Assembly (NCBI RefSeq): GCF_000208745.1
Contig: NC_030858.1
Location: forward strand, 31,995,514 to 32,059,513
Source of the DNA: Theobroma cacao
Lineage: Eukaryota; Streptophyta; Magnoliopsida; Malvales; Malvaceae
Length of the DNA stretch: 64,000 nt
Direction of reading: 5' to 3'
This document shows positions 27,605 to 38,826 of the stretch, one piece after another. A model generated the notes under the pieces. That model was given only the letters and a program-made list of their open reading frames with translations. It searched no databases and was not told the origin of the DNA. The translations under genes and the position numbers were made by a program. Position 1 is the first letter of the stretch, and each line of letters starts with the position of its first letter.

Positions 27605-29880
27605 AGGCCCCGTTTAGTAACATAGGTGTTTGCTATTTTTTTGTTTTTATTTGCAAAAAACACTAACAAAAAAACATATTTGGTAACTCTGTTTTTGTTT
27701 TCTCTTTTTTGAAAACGTTTTTGATATTAGTGGAAAAAACACAAACATAAAAAAGGTGTTTTTCATTGTTTGTTTTTGTTTTCATAACAAAAAAACATGC
27801 TGAACCACCCCAATTAGACCAACACCAAACCACCTCTCTCCCATTTTTTTTCTTTGTTTCTCTCTCTTCTAACACCACACCCTAAATCATTTTTTTTCTA
27901 ATTTGTTTGCTTTTCCACCTCAAGCGAGTTTCTTCGGATCTTATTCACCTTATATTAAGTTTTTTTTTTTTTTTTCTTTTTGACTTTATTTTATCTTTTG
28001 GATTTAATTTATTGTTTCTGAAGACTTTGGGTGCCTCAATAGAACAATGCTTCTTCCTTTTTCAGGTCATTTTCTCTGTGAATTATGATGGTTATGTTTA
28101 CGTTTCCCTATTAGGTCTAAGCATTTAAAACAAAGATGAAATTGGAAATTTTGCATGGTAAAAGTATTAGTTATAGAGGAACCTTGATAAAAATGTTTTT
28201 GAGACTCGAGAAAAATGTTGGTGGTAGTAGTTCACAAAATCCTGTTGACATTGATATATCTCGTGGTTGACTTCGCCAAATGGCCTGTGTGAGAAGTGAA
28301 ATTGCAAACTAGATTTAGAGCATGTTTGGCTTGGCCTACTTTTTTTAGTTTAAAAGTTATTATGAAGTTTTTATAAAAAAATAATAGTTTTTAAAATTAA
28401 GTTAAGTTGTTTGGTAAATTTATTTTTTATAAGCTCTTTTTTATAGATAAATTGTTTGGCAAAACAATTTATATAAACTCTAATTTTAATTAAAATTACT
28501 ATAAATGGTATTTAATAAATAATTTTTTATTAACCACTAATTTCTTTGTTCAAAATAAAAAAATTAATTTTATTTTTTATCTATTTAAAATAAAATTTTG
28601 AAAATATTAAAAGGATTTTTATATAACATAAAGTTTATAATTAATAATAAATCATAAAAAAAAGTTCCACAAATAATTTATAAGTAACACATAATTCATA
28701 AATAAATTTTTATTGAATAATAATAAATAAATTAAAATCAAGAGAAAAAATTGAATCAAATAAAAAAAATGATAGATGAAAGAAAGCAGTAAGTCGATTA
28801 CTGGAACTCTTAACCTTAACAATGGAGTAGAACCCAAAAAAGAAGAAGAGAAGTCTAAAGTGGTAATAATAATTCAGGAAAATCACGTTTAGCTATTGAT
28901 GTCCTTATTAACAAAGTTGACTTCCATGAACAATATTATCTCAACAACCATAATCAACAAATATTATCTCAATTTTCATCTAATTTATCTCAACAACTAT
29001 TGACTTATTTAATTAATTATTTCAATCATAATAATTAAATATTATATATACCATAAAGAAGTTAAGAATAAATAAACATCACATAATTGTCATATCAAAC
29101 AATAAATTGAGAAATATCAACTAATAAAGAGAGTTTTCAAAGTACAAAAAAAAGATAAAAAATAAAATGAAAAACAAAATAGAAGAAAAAGAAAAAATAA
29201 TACTTGAATGCAATTTTGAATTTTGGATCTTCTTTTTTCTTATTTTTGTAAGAAAAAAAAAAAAACCTTAGAATGATGATTTACAAAAAGGGAGAAAGGA
29301 GAGGAAGATCAATAGGGAGAGAGGGAGGATTTTTTTGAGAAAAAATAGCTCTCCTAATAAGTTGACGTGGTTTTTTTTTGTAAAAAAAAAAAAGAGAAGA
29401 AAAAGCTCCTAATTGGAACTTTTTTTAAAGCTTTTTTTTATAGATTTTATTCTTTTTAAAAAAACTAATTTTTTTAAGAGTTTTTTACGAAATTCTATTT
29501 TGCTCAGCTTTTACTTTTAAGTAGTAGATAAGCTAAAAATAAGCCAGGGCAAACGGACACTTAGACAAGTGTCCATGGTAGATGATTGATTTAAATGTTA
29601 ATTTGAAAGTTATTGTTCTAATTGTCACTTTTTCCTTTGAATTTTATGTCTTCAGTTGTATTTTTACCTCTTGGTGCAAGTTTTGAACTTGATAAAACAA
29701 TTACATAAATAATATTTGGTATATTGGATGATTTATATGACTTAATTGTTTTTTATTTTATTATATATTTTTTAATTTAGTATATAACAAAAACAAATAG
29801 ATGATATTACTGGTCATATTTTCATGTTTTTATTTTCAAAAGTTTCTTATAACAAGAATATTACTAAATGCGTTTTATTT
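27605..29880. mobile_element. Possible hAT-like non-autonomous element hosting a nested repeat
   Basis: The left end GGCCCCGTTTAGTAACATAG resembles common plant hAT-MITE termini. Near 29868 the sequence ATTACTAAATGCG is a near-inverse of CGTTTAGTAAC. The interior is T/A-rich with repeated GTTTTTGTTTT motifs and no transposase. Copy B of the dispersed repeat occupies 28317-29561. The right boundary and an 8-bp target duplication could not be established, so the element call is tentative. Confidence 0.35.
28317..29561. repeat. Dispersed repeat, copy B (TIR type, GTTTGGC ends)
   Basis: The left end AGAGCATGTTTGGCTTGGCC and the reverse complement of the right end (AGTGTCCGTTTGCCCTGGCT) are similar inverted termini. 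The left 200 bp align with copy A (AGTTTAAAAGTTATTATGAAG, AAAATTAAGTTAAGTTGTTTGG), as does the right 350 bp with its purine-rich GGGAGAAAGGAGAGG segment. It is about 400 bp longer than copy A. No transposase frame exists, so it is a non-autonomous element. Confidence 0.55.
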
Positions 29881-30639
29881 ATGCTTTTTTAAGAAAAAAA
29901 CGAAAACAGTGTTTCTGTTTTAATGTTGAGGTGTTGTAAAGACACCTGAATGTTGTAAAAATCCCACTACAGTGAATCACCAATCTTGTTACTCTTTAAA
30001 AAAAGTATAGAGAAATAAACACTTTTGTTTAAGAAAATATTATTTATAAACTCTTCACTTGAATGTTTCATAACTAAGCTTAAGGATACTATTTATACTA
30101 TTATAGACTCACATCTTAATAAAACTCTACTTCTAGTTGCCTAACACAATTAAAATAGTTCACAAGAGACTTAAATAAAATAGATATTCTATTCTTAAAT
30201 ACAATATGACTAGCTTAATTAAATAATAATTTTTAAAAGTATTAAAATCTTAATAAAAATAAAAAAGAATTTCAATCTAAATAGAATAAAAAAATAAATC
30301 ACAAATCAACTAAAATTAGAAAAACTAAATAGAACCTTAAACACTCCTGCATCATGTTTTTATTAAAAAAATTAGATTACCAAACATCAGCTTAATTTTG
30401 CATCAAATATAAATCCTTACTACCCGTGAATAATTTTTATACATGATCAAATCATCCGAATATGTTGTACTTGTTATTTTATTTTCTTTCCACATTTCTG
30501 TCTCTCCTTTTCTTCCTCGTCCTTGTTCTCTTTTCTCTATTCTTTGTCGTCTTTCTTGTGTTGTCCTGCTGGTACAAGAAATGGTGGTCGGATAAAACTT
30601 TTCATGGTCAGTTCATGTGTTTTCAGGATCTCGCATTTC

Positions 30640-30760
30640 CGTAGTGCCAATGGCCTTGAAATTGTTTCAATGTCTGGGTATATTTGAAAGCTCAGCCCGC
30701 GTCGTGTTGGCATTTTAATAGCAATGAAATTCATTTGATCTTTCAAAAAAAAAAAAAAAT
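30640..30760 (+). mobile_element. Possible 3' end of a 5'-truncated LINE
   Basis: The sequence TTTTAATAGCAATGAAATTC leads into TGATCTTTCA followed by a run of A (about 30739-30760). This is the usual style of plant L1-type 3' ends, namely an AATGAAAT-like segment, CTTTC, then poly-A. No target duplication was found, so both its extent and its nature are uncertain. Confidence 0.35.
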
Positions 30761-32107
30761 CTGTTTGATTACTGGGTTTGAACAGGGAGTCTCAACTTGT
30801 TTCTGCCAAGAGCATCCACAACCATTGAGTGGTAGTTTTTTGTAATGTCCCTCTGAAAGCAATACAACTCCAGCTTTTCATAAAACAAAAAAATTAAATT
30901 TTTGGCTTTTATATTCCAAACCAGTTTCTTGTTAAGAATCCATGGTGCCTTCTCTTCTTTATGGCATTTTCCCTTTTATTATCAAGGCTTTGTTGCTTTA
31001 GACTATGGGAGCAAGAACCATCTGTAATTGTTGAGACTCAGGGCTTTGAAAAATTGTTAGAGGACTAACGATTGTCTTTTATCTATATTGGGAAGAAAAT
31101 AAAAGATTTTGATTTTTTATTTATTAAATACTAAAACTTTAAAATATTTATTAATAACTCTCTAAAAATATTTAATTTTACTTCATTAATGAAATGTTAC
31201 ATTTCAACGACTTACCATGCATAAAAACAAAACACTGTTAGCATATCAAATATAATTTTAAAATATATAGTTTCAAATTATTTTGTAAAGCTGTAATGCA
31301 CTTCTTCTAAGAATGAAATTTTATTTGTATAATAGCAATTCAAATGATAGTAATTTAATTAAAAGTTTTATTTTTTTGTGAGGTTAAATTGTGAGTGGTC
31401 CTAGTCTCAATTATATATAAAAAAAGAATTGAACAAGGAGACAAATGCTACAAATCATTGCTATATTCTCACGCCATGCAAAGGAGACATTGCGAAAATC
31501 ATTAAATGCCTCCGAAAACTTGGATCTTTCCCTTCAACCCCTGCCTTTACTCTTTTTAACTCCTTTACCCAGAAAAAACAAAACAAAAGAGCCATCTTCC
31601 AGTCATCAGTTAAGGGTGTTAAATGGTTTGAAAAAGAGAGACGGGGAACCCATACCAACACCTTTTCCAAGTTTGAAACTTAATGGGAGAAAAGGAGAGA
31701 GTGACCATTACTCTAAACAATTATTTAATACTAATAATGATACAAAAAAAGGATATCTGATACTAATAGCTAGGCAGCTACCAAATTCACAAGAATACAA
31801 AGTTAGAATCAAGACACCACCCTCCCACTCCTAGTTATAGTACTTTTTCTTCTTCTCTTCATCTTACAGAAACCATTTTCTAGAAAAATGCAGTCCATGC
31901 TAAACCTTCATACAACTTATGGTCTTCCTCTCTGTGTTTCTGGCATCACCAAACATTTTATCCTCTCTGAAGAGTACAAAACTACTTTTACATCTCTCTC
32001 TCTCTCTCTCTGTCTCTTACCTGTATAAGTATGCGTTAATCTCTTTTCTAGATGCCATAATAAACAATTTTTCTTCTTTTTTTTTTTTCCTTCCCTTGCT
32101 TGTTTTG
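30761..32107. other. Spacer with a CT microsatellite
   Basis: No gene is recognised. A (TC)n tract lies at about 31993-32013, upstream of the small ORF at 32108. Overlapping short frames at 31429-31834 on both strands lack any coding features. Confidence 0.4.
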
Positions 32108-32326
32108 ATGAGTAGGATGGCAGATCATGACCGCAGGAGGGAGGCCATGAAGAAGAAAAGATCAAGAGCCAGTGAGAGTCTGCATGCAGATCGAGAAATG
32201 GGTATTCAAGAAAACTTTGAAACTGTGGTTGAACAGATCATGGAAGGTGAAGTTGATGGAGATGGAGCTATTGTTTTGCAGCATCTGTCCTGCAGTTGCC
32301 TGGCTTGTACAGCAAAAGCTGCCTAG
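32108..32326 (+). CDS. Unrecognised small ORF, 72 aa
   Basis: From ATG 32108 the frame encodes a charged N-terminal part (MSRMADHDRRREAMKKKRSR), an acidic middle (EQIMEGEVDGDGA) and a short C-terminal cysteine cluster (CSCLACTAKAA). I recognise no family. The ATG is preceded by a pyrimidine-rich stretch that could be a leader or a 3' splice site, so this may be the last exon of something larger. The sequence is less AT-biased than its surroundings, which is the main argument that it is coding. It could equally be spurious. Confidence 0.3.
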   Translation: MSRMADHDRRREAMKKKRSRASESLHADREMGIQENFETVVEQIMEGEVDGDGAIVLQHLSCSCLACTAKAA

Positions 32327-33535
32327 TTTAGGCAAGTTTAAACTAGTATTTCTAGGCATGATGTGGCTCAGAACTTTGGTTTTTAACGAATATATGTATA
32401 TGGTTTTGTGTTAGATTTGGACTCCTTTTGGCTCTTGTGGTTGTTTTCTTTCTGGATCTTAAATTACTATTAATTACTGATTTCACCCAAAAAGCAAATT
32501 TAATTTTTGTTCTTGTTGTTTTATCGTTTTGGATCTAACCAACTAGACATGTACAAATTGCATCTAGTGACCAATTGTTAGGTTTTTCCAAATAAAAATA
32601 ATTAGTGAAACCAAGGCACGCTCACCAATAAGGAAACGCTGATGCTATGGTTTCGATCAAATAAATAAATTTGAGGTTCATCTTTTCAAAGCAGAGCCCA
32701 CTGCCCTCGAATGAATTGATTGCTTTAAAAGCCTGGTACCAACCCAAGGGTTGAAAAGGAACAATCGTAGATCAGGGGTACGAACAAGCAATGCACAAGA
32801 ATCCCCTTCCCATGGGCCGATCCATCCATGTAAGAAAAGCCCTCAAACTTGAAATTTAGTTTGTAAATGGTAGTACTACTTATTTACTTTTGTACTGACG
32901 TCTCTCATTAAAAGTTTTTATTGAAAAATCAGAATTATTTTTTATTAAATTTTTTCTCGAATTCTGCATCTAACATGTAACAAGTTAGCATAAATTTTCC
33001 CACCGCAAGTAGTAACATAACAGAATACAGCTTTCTTCCCATCCATTTCCTCCTAAAAACCAAATCAAGAGAACACATCTCGAGACACAATGCACCTTGG
33101 ATTCAGCCCGAGAAATGCCAGTAGACGATAAATGAACATAAAGCAAAGTCACACGGGGGCAGAAAACCTTGGGCTCATACTAGATAGATAATCTGATAAT
33201 GGAAGCGATTGAACAGAATGAAGTAGCTAGGACTAAATAGAAAAGCCCGTCTGAAATAAAAATCAAAATAATGCAATGACTGACAATGATTCCGCAGCAG
33301 AATGAAAAACATAAACAAAAATTTTGAGCTACCTTGGGAAACCAAGGCACTCCCCACGCTATAGCTGCCACCGTCTGTCCAGCACCCAATTCTGAGAACA
33401 GCCACCGACAAACAAAGACACTACCCTATAGCAGAGACAAACCGTATCATAACTAAGAATAACAAAGACTCTTAAACTATTAATAAGATAAAGTACATCA
33501 GCTGCGGAAACAGCAAGAGGATTAACCAGCACAGT
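32327..33535. other. Spacer and EF-1alpha 3' UTR (minus strand)
   Basis: The right part (about 33200-33535) presumably holds the 3' UTR of the minus-strand EF-1alpha gene. Immediately beyond the stop codon it shows no resemblance to the sequence after the other EF-1alpha copy. No other gene is seen. Confidence 0.45.
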
Positions 33536-34967
33536 TCACTTTCCACCCTTCTTAGCTGCAGACTTGGTGACCTTGGCACCTGTTGGATCCTTCTTCTCAA
33601 CATTCTTAATAACACCAACAGCCACAGTCTGCCGCATGTCCCTCACAGCAAAACGTCCCAATGGTGGGTACTCAGAGAACGTCTCCACAACCATGGGCTT
33701 GGTGGGAACCATCTTCACCATACCAGCATCACCATTCTTCAAAAACTTGGGTTCCTTCTCAAGCTCCTTGCCAGATCGCCTGTCAATCTTGGTCAACAAC
33801 TCAGCGAACTTGACAGCAATGTGGGAGGTGTGACAGTCAAGGACTGGGGCATATCCATTTCCAATTTGGCCAGGGTGGTTCATGATGATGACCTGAGAAG
33901 TGAAGCTGGCAGCCTCCTTGGCAGGATCATCCTTGGAGTTAGAAGCAACAAAACCACGCTTGAGATCCTTAACAGCAACATTCTTCACATTGAAGCCAAC
34001 ATTGTCACCGGGAAGAGCCTCTTGAAGAGCTTCATGATGCATCTCAACAGACTTAACTTCAGTGGTCAGGCCAGACGGGCCAAAGGTCACAACCATACCA
34101 GGCTTCAAGATACCAGTCTCAACACGACCAACTGGGACAGTTCCAATACCACCAATCTTGTACACGTCCTGAAGTGGGAGACGGAGGGGCTTGTCGGAGG
34201 GCCTCTTGGGCTCATTGATCTGATCAAGAGCCTCAAGAAGAGTAGGGCCCTTGTACCAGTCAAGGTTTGTAGACCTTTCAATCATGTTGTCACCCTCGAA
34301 ACCGGAAATAGGAACAAATGGAATTTTATCGGGGTTGTAACCCACCTTCTTCAAGTAAGAAGAGACTTCCTTCACAATTTCATCATACCGAGCCTTGGAG
34401 TACTTAGGGGTAGTGGCATCCATCTACACATTAAATAAGCAAAAATAAGTTTAATGTGTAATTAAAGCAATCAAATGGTAACAATAGGCTTGCTATAAAT
34501 CCAACCTTGTTGCAGCAGCAAATCATTTGCTTGACACCAAGGGTAAAGGCAAGCAAAGCGTGCTCACGAGTCTGACCGTCCTTGGAAATACCAGCCTCGA
34601 AACCACCAGTGGTGGAATCAATAATCAAAACAGCACAGTCAGCCTGTGAGGTACCAGTGATCATGTTCTTGATAAAGTCACGATGTCCAGGAGCATCGAT
34701 CACAGTGCAGTAGTACTTGGTGGTCTCGAACTTCCACAAGGCGATATCGATGGTAATACCACGCTCACGCTCGGCCTTGAGCTTGTCAAGCACCCAAGCA
34801 TACTTGAACGACCTCTTGTTCATCTCAGCAGCTTCCTTCTCGAACCTCTCAATCACACGCTTGTCGATACCACCGAGCTTGTAGATCAAGTGACCGGTGG
34901 TGGTCGATTTACCAGAATCGACGTGGCCGATGACCACGATGCTAATGTGAACCTTTTCCTTACCCAT
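33536..34967 (-). CDS. EF1A: Elongation factor 1-alpha (eEF1A), minus-strand copy, 449 aa
   Basis: Coding exons are 34506-34967 (154 codons) and 33536-34423 (295 codons plus stop), split by an 82-bp intron. The protein is full length. The G1 P-loop GHVDSGKST is at residues 14-22 and the switch element DAPGH is present. The G4 motif NKMD (153-156) is interrupted by the intron exactly between K154 and M155. The C terminus is KSAAKKGGK. It delivers aminoacyl-tRNA to the ribosomal A site as a GTPase. Third positions are strongly codon-biased, as expected for a highly expressed gene. It differs from the copy at 44876-46309 at a single residue, A361 against S361. A leader intron (34977-35558) precedes the coding region. 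Confidence 0.98.
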
Positions 34968-34976
34968 TCTGATTCA

Positions 34977-35558
34977 CTGCAGAAAATAACAATGGCAGAC
35001 AAAGAGAAAAACCACAATTTATCAAATCATAGAAAAATAATAGTAGTACACATGGAATCTCACATGGATTCTAATATAAAGTGTAAATAATATAACAGCC
35101 GCTATCGGAGTCGAACCGATGACTATCGCAATTAGATTGCGATGCTCTGACTTCTGAGCTAAGCGGATTCAGATTAATAAATCACACATATAACAACACA
35201 TGGGCTCAACTAAGGCTTCGTGGATTGGGCTGAAAAATCATAAAAAGCCCGTGACCAGAGAAGCTGTTTACCCAAGTCTAATAATAGTATCGCCTTATAA
35301 ATCCACGAAATATTTTTAGATAATTTCCACTCATCTTTTCTGAGATTCGAGACAAAGAACAAAGATCTACTCGCAGTTAATTTGAAAAGCAAAAAACCAC
35401 ACATATCTCAAAAACGTATTCAAAAATCGAAACATAATTCACAATTTCAACACAAAATCGTTCCATAGCTAAAACAAAGCCTTGAATTCATGATATTCGA
35501 TCAACTAATAAGAAAAAAAGAACTAAAGAAGAGAAGAAACTAAGCTTAGACCTCTCAC
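34977..35558 (-). other. 5' UTR intron of the minus-strand EF-1alpha gene
   Basis: A donor AAG|GTGAGAGG at 35558 and an acceptor TTCTGCAG at 34977-34978 enclose 582 bp. The acceptor lies 9 nt upstream of the ATG. A leader intron immediately upstream of the start codon is typical of plant EF-1alpha genes and often raises expression. The intron contains the tRNA-like sequence at 35096-35168 in the same orientation. Confidence 0.75.
35096..35168 (-). tRNA. tRNA-like sequence with CTA anticodon; probable pseudogene related to organellar trnT
   Basis: Read on the minus strand, 73 nt fold as a tRNA. The acceptor ATCCGCT pairs with AGCGGCT at six of seven positions (T2 against C71 fails). The D arm is GCTC...GAGC. 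The anticodon arm is TCGCA-ATCTAAT-TGCGA, which puts T at 33 and CTA at 34-36, the amber-reading anticodon. The T arm is ATCGG-TTCGACT-CCGAT. The B box is perfect, but the A box lacks the GG at positions 18-19 and no T-run follows. From memory the D, anticodon and T arms resemble plastid trnT-UGU. I therefore favour a decayed plastid-derived copy over a working suppressor tRNA. Confidence 0.6.
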
Positions 35559-35670
35559 CTTGATATGGAGCTCGCAAAAAACCCTAGGCGCCGAAAGAAC
35601 AAAGAAAATTAAAGAGCGGAAAAATGGATAGTTTCTGGGCGCAGTGTAGGGTTTTGCTGTGATATTTATA
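35559..35670 (-). promoter_or_regulatory. Core promoter and leader exon of the minus-strand EF-1alpha gene
   Basis: On the minus strand a TATA box (TATAAATA, 35663-35670) is followed by a telo-box core AAACCCTA (35647-35654) and then a leader without ATG, ending at the donor at 35558/35559. A telo-box with a TATA box is the classical architecture of plant EF-1alpha and ribosomal-protein promoters. A second ACCCTA-type motif lies upstream near 35690. Confidence 0.7.
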
Positions 35671-35699
35671 GAGAGGAAAGCAGCAGAGCTAGGGTTACA

Positions 35700-37536
35700 C
35701 AAGGAGACGATTTCTGGTGGTTTACGAAATTGCCCTTATTCCTTTGTTTAATTGACTATAGTCAAAGCCGGTGTTTGCGTGGGAAACATACTGTGTATTT
35801 TGTACCGAAAGTATCGTTAAAAGGTCGGCGGTTTTCGTTTTCTCACTAATAACGCCAGTGATTGGATACGCTTGCATGGATCCCAGCATCGGCGTAGTTG
35901 TTAATCCCATTACGGCCTTCCTTATACGGATGTGATTATGAATTTCCTGGAATCAGTTCACAACATTCCTGCAAAATGTAAAATTACAAGTAACAAATTG
36001 ATATTCTGCATCCGGAATCTCAGTTTTTTTTTTCTAGTTTTTAGTTAAATTTTATTTTTTTGTAATTTTTTACCATAATTTCCAAAAGTTCTTAATCATG
36101 TTAATGACATATATTATAACATTTTTAAAGCCTAAATTAAAGGTAATCATATTTAAAACAAAAATACAATTAAGATGACGTGCATCGCTATCAAATTTCC
36201 ACCTTCTTCGTTGATATGATTTGATTCCACGCACCAAGATTTCAAGTTTAATAAAACAAAAGTAAAAAATTTAATATTTAGAAAAATAAAATTATAAAAT
36301 TTTTAAAAAATTAAAAAAAAATTATAAATTTTTGAAAATTTGAGAGACGAGCCCTAGTAGCCCCCCCTCCCTCCGCCTTTATTCCATGTAAATGCCGTGG
36401 ATAATCGTACTTGTATCCAAAACTTCAATTATTTGTGCCATGTGAGATGTTGGATACGGTACGAAGGGAAAAGGATTTCCATTTTGTTGTTAAAAGCGAT
36501 GGTGCAAACTCTGAATATTTCATCAATTTAAACTATAAACAATCAATTTAAAATCTTCTAAGTTTTTATTTTTACTTTTAACCATGTCTAATAGTATATA
36601 ATTTTTATATTATCCGTACAGCAAATATAATTTTTATTTATTATTAGATGTGATGCATGTGAACATTTATTTTTAAATAATATCTATATAAAAAGATGGA
36701 GATAAAATATCTTCATTTTTTAATTTTTAGGCATAATTTCATTTAAGTCTATTAATATTAAATATAGATAATTTGTTCTAAAAATATAAACATCGTTCTT
36801 TGAAAATATGAAAGAATTAAAATAGTTTTTTTTATTAATTTTTTAAAAATTCTTATTATATAAATGTTTTAAAAAAAATTCAATAAGCAAGGAATCAGTG
36901 TTTTTTTGATTTTTTTAAAAAATTATATAATAATAATTTTTAAAATTAATAAAAAGTAAAATTAATTTTTAATATTATCAAATTAACAAAAATATTAACG
37001 ATTTATTAACAGATGAATCTATATGTCTAGTAAAAGATATTTTTTTAAGTACAATATCTATTTCGAAAATAAATGAACGTATTTAGAATTTTGATTAAAA
37101 TTGAAGAGTGAAGCTATTTTATTCAAAATACAAATATTTTTAAAGTGTAAAATTCAAATAATAGTTCAATTGTGGATTTGTTTGGACGGTTAGATTCGAC
37201 TATCTCGGACCAAAGGAAAAAAGGCATTTGGGCTGACTAGCTGAGGCCCATGAATATTGTGCAGCGTGGAGCAGAATCGGAGAAGAAATATTTCAGTCTT
37301 CACCATCACCACTTAACAGTTGTGTTTTACTCCAGTTTTTGTGTCTTTCTCTAGTTGTCGCAGCTCCAACACGTTTTAAGGTTAGATTCTCTCTCTGTCT
37401 CTCTTCTCATATTCATTCTCTCTGATTAAATAAAATATATATACAGATTTCCCACCTGCTAAAAGAAAAAAAATTTGTTACTTCGATATTAATCTAGCAA
37501 TCAAGCCAGCTGCAATTTCTTTCAATAAATAATAAT
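35700..37536. other. Spacer between EF-1alpha (-) and the PPR gene (+)
   Basis: The spacer is AT-rich and non-coding. An imperfect inverted repeat with arms of about 30 bp lies at roughly 36834-36865 and 36919-36950 (ATTAATTTTTTAAAAATTCT against its near-complement) and could be a small fold-back element. The promoter of the PPR gene must lie near 37200-37500. Confidence 0.4.
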
Positions 37537-38826
37537 ATGATTTCTCTTCATAGAGATTGCTTGAGGAAATTCTACCATAAAACAAAGATTTTTATTTCTA
37601 CGAACCCTTTTCACAATTTCCCTTATTACTCTGTTTTTTCTTCTTATCTGAATCCCTTTATCAAAGACTTTAAGCCTAAAGAAAGCCTTTTAGGCTTTAC
37701 CCAAATTGACCCATTGTCCGTTATATCTCCCACTGCAAATTTACACCCATTTTGTTATAATTCTTTCACTTGTTTTTACTCAACTAGAGCCCCATCTAGA
37801 TCATTTAGAAGAAGAATTAATAAGAGATTAAAAGCTAGTAGCAAACCTGTTCTTGATCAACCAAAATTTGAGAAGGCGGTTTCCCAGCTCCTGCCTAGGT
37901 TCACTGCTGAAGAGCTATGTAATGTGATAACTCTAGAAGAAGATCCTTTAGTATGTTGGGAGTTATTTAATTGGGCGGTGCAGCAGCCTAGGTTTAGGCA
38001 TGATGTTTCCACTTATCATATTACCATAAAGAAGCTTGGTGTAGCGAAAATGTATGAAGAAATGGATGTTGTTGTTAACCAGGTGCTTGCCCTTCGTACA
38101 TTTGGTTCTGAGCCTCTTTATAATACCATCATATACTTTTTTACGGAAGCCAGGAAGTTGACTAGAGCTGTGAATATTTTTAAGCATATGAGGAACAATA
38201 GAAAGTTGGATTGCAGGCCGTCTATTAGAACATATAACATTCTTTTCACAGCAATGTTGAGTAGGGGAAGAGATTCCTATATAAACCATATGTACATGGA
38301 GACTATTAGGTGTCTGTTCAGGCAAATGGTCAATGATGGGATTGAGCCTGATGTTTTCTCATTGAATTCTATGATAAAGGGATATGTGCTTTCACTTCAT
38401 GTTAATGATGCTCTACGAGTGTTTCACCAGATGGGTGTGGTCTATAAGTGTCTGCCTAATTCTTATTCCTATGATTTTCTGATTTACGGGTTATGTGCAC
38501 AAGGTAGAACCAATAATGCTAGGGAATTGTGCAACGAAATGAAGAAAAATGGGTTTGTTCCTAGCAGTAAATCGTATAACTCCCTTGTGAATGCTTTGGC
38601 ACTTTCTGGAGAGGTTGAGGAAGCACTACATTACCTAAGAGAGATGATTGAGAAGAGAAAGTCTGCTGATTTCATAACATACAGAACAATCTTGGATGAG
38701 ATCTGCAGAAGAGGAAGGGCTGAGGAGGCCACGGGATTGTTAAAAGAGTTGCAAGATAAAGATCTTGTTGATGGGCATACTTATAGGAAACTCCTATATG
38801 CAATGGAGGATGATTTTGGAAATTGA
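37537..38826 (+). CDS. P-class pentatricopeptide repeat protein, probably mitochondrial, intronless, 429 aa
   Basis: This is a single uninterrupted frame. The first 85 or so residues are basic, Ser/Phe-rich and low in acidic residues, with RAPSRSFRRRINKR, consistent with an organelle-targeting presequence. From about residue 185 there are tandem 35-residue helical repeats, recognisable by PLYNTIIYFFTEARKLTRAV, IRTYNILFTAMLSRGR, PDVFSLNSMIKGYV, NSYSYDFLIYGLCAQGR, SKSYNSLVNALALSGEVEEA and DFITYRTILDEICRRGRAEEA. The pattern is that of P-class PPR proteins, which bind organellar RNA; no E, DYW or SMR domain follows. The closest family I recall is the At2g27800 type, but that link is from memory. 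The RNA target cannot be inferred. Confidence 0.9.
   Translation: MISLHRDCLRKFYHKTKIFISTNPFHNFPYYSVFSSYLNPFIKDFKPKESLLGFTQIDPLSVISPTANLHPFCYNSFTCFYSTRAPSRSFRRRINKRLKASSKPVLDQPKFEKAVSQLLPRFTAEELCNVITLEEDPLVCWELFNWAVQQPRFRHDVSTYHITIKKLGVAKMYEEMDVVVNQVLALRTFGSEPLYNTIIYFFTEARKLTRAVNIFKHMRNNRKLDCRPSIRTYNILFTAMLSRGRDSYINHMYMETIRCLFRQMVNDGIEPDVFSLNSMIKGYVLSLHVNDALRVFHQMGVVYKCLPNSYSYDFLIYGLCAQGRTNNARELCNEMKKNGFVPSSKSYNSLVNALALSGEVEEALHYLREMIEKRKSADFITYRTILDEICRRGRAEEATGLLKELQDKDLVDGHTYRKLLYAMEDDFGN

Noticed and set aside
30462..30746. Hydrophobic 60-residue plus-strand frame and overlapping minus frame
   Set aside because: The apparent transmembrane protein is a translation of a T/C-rich tract leading into a LINE-like 3' end.
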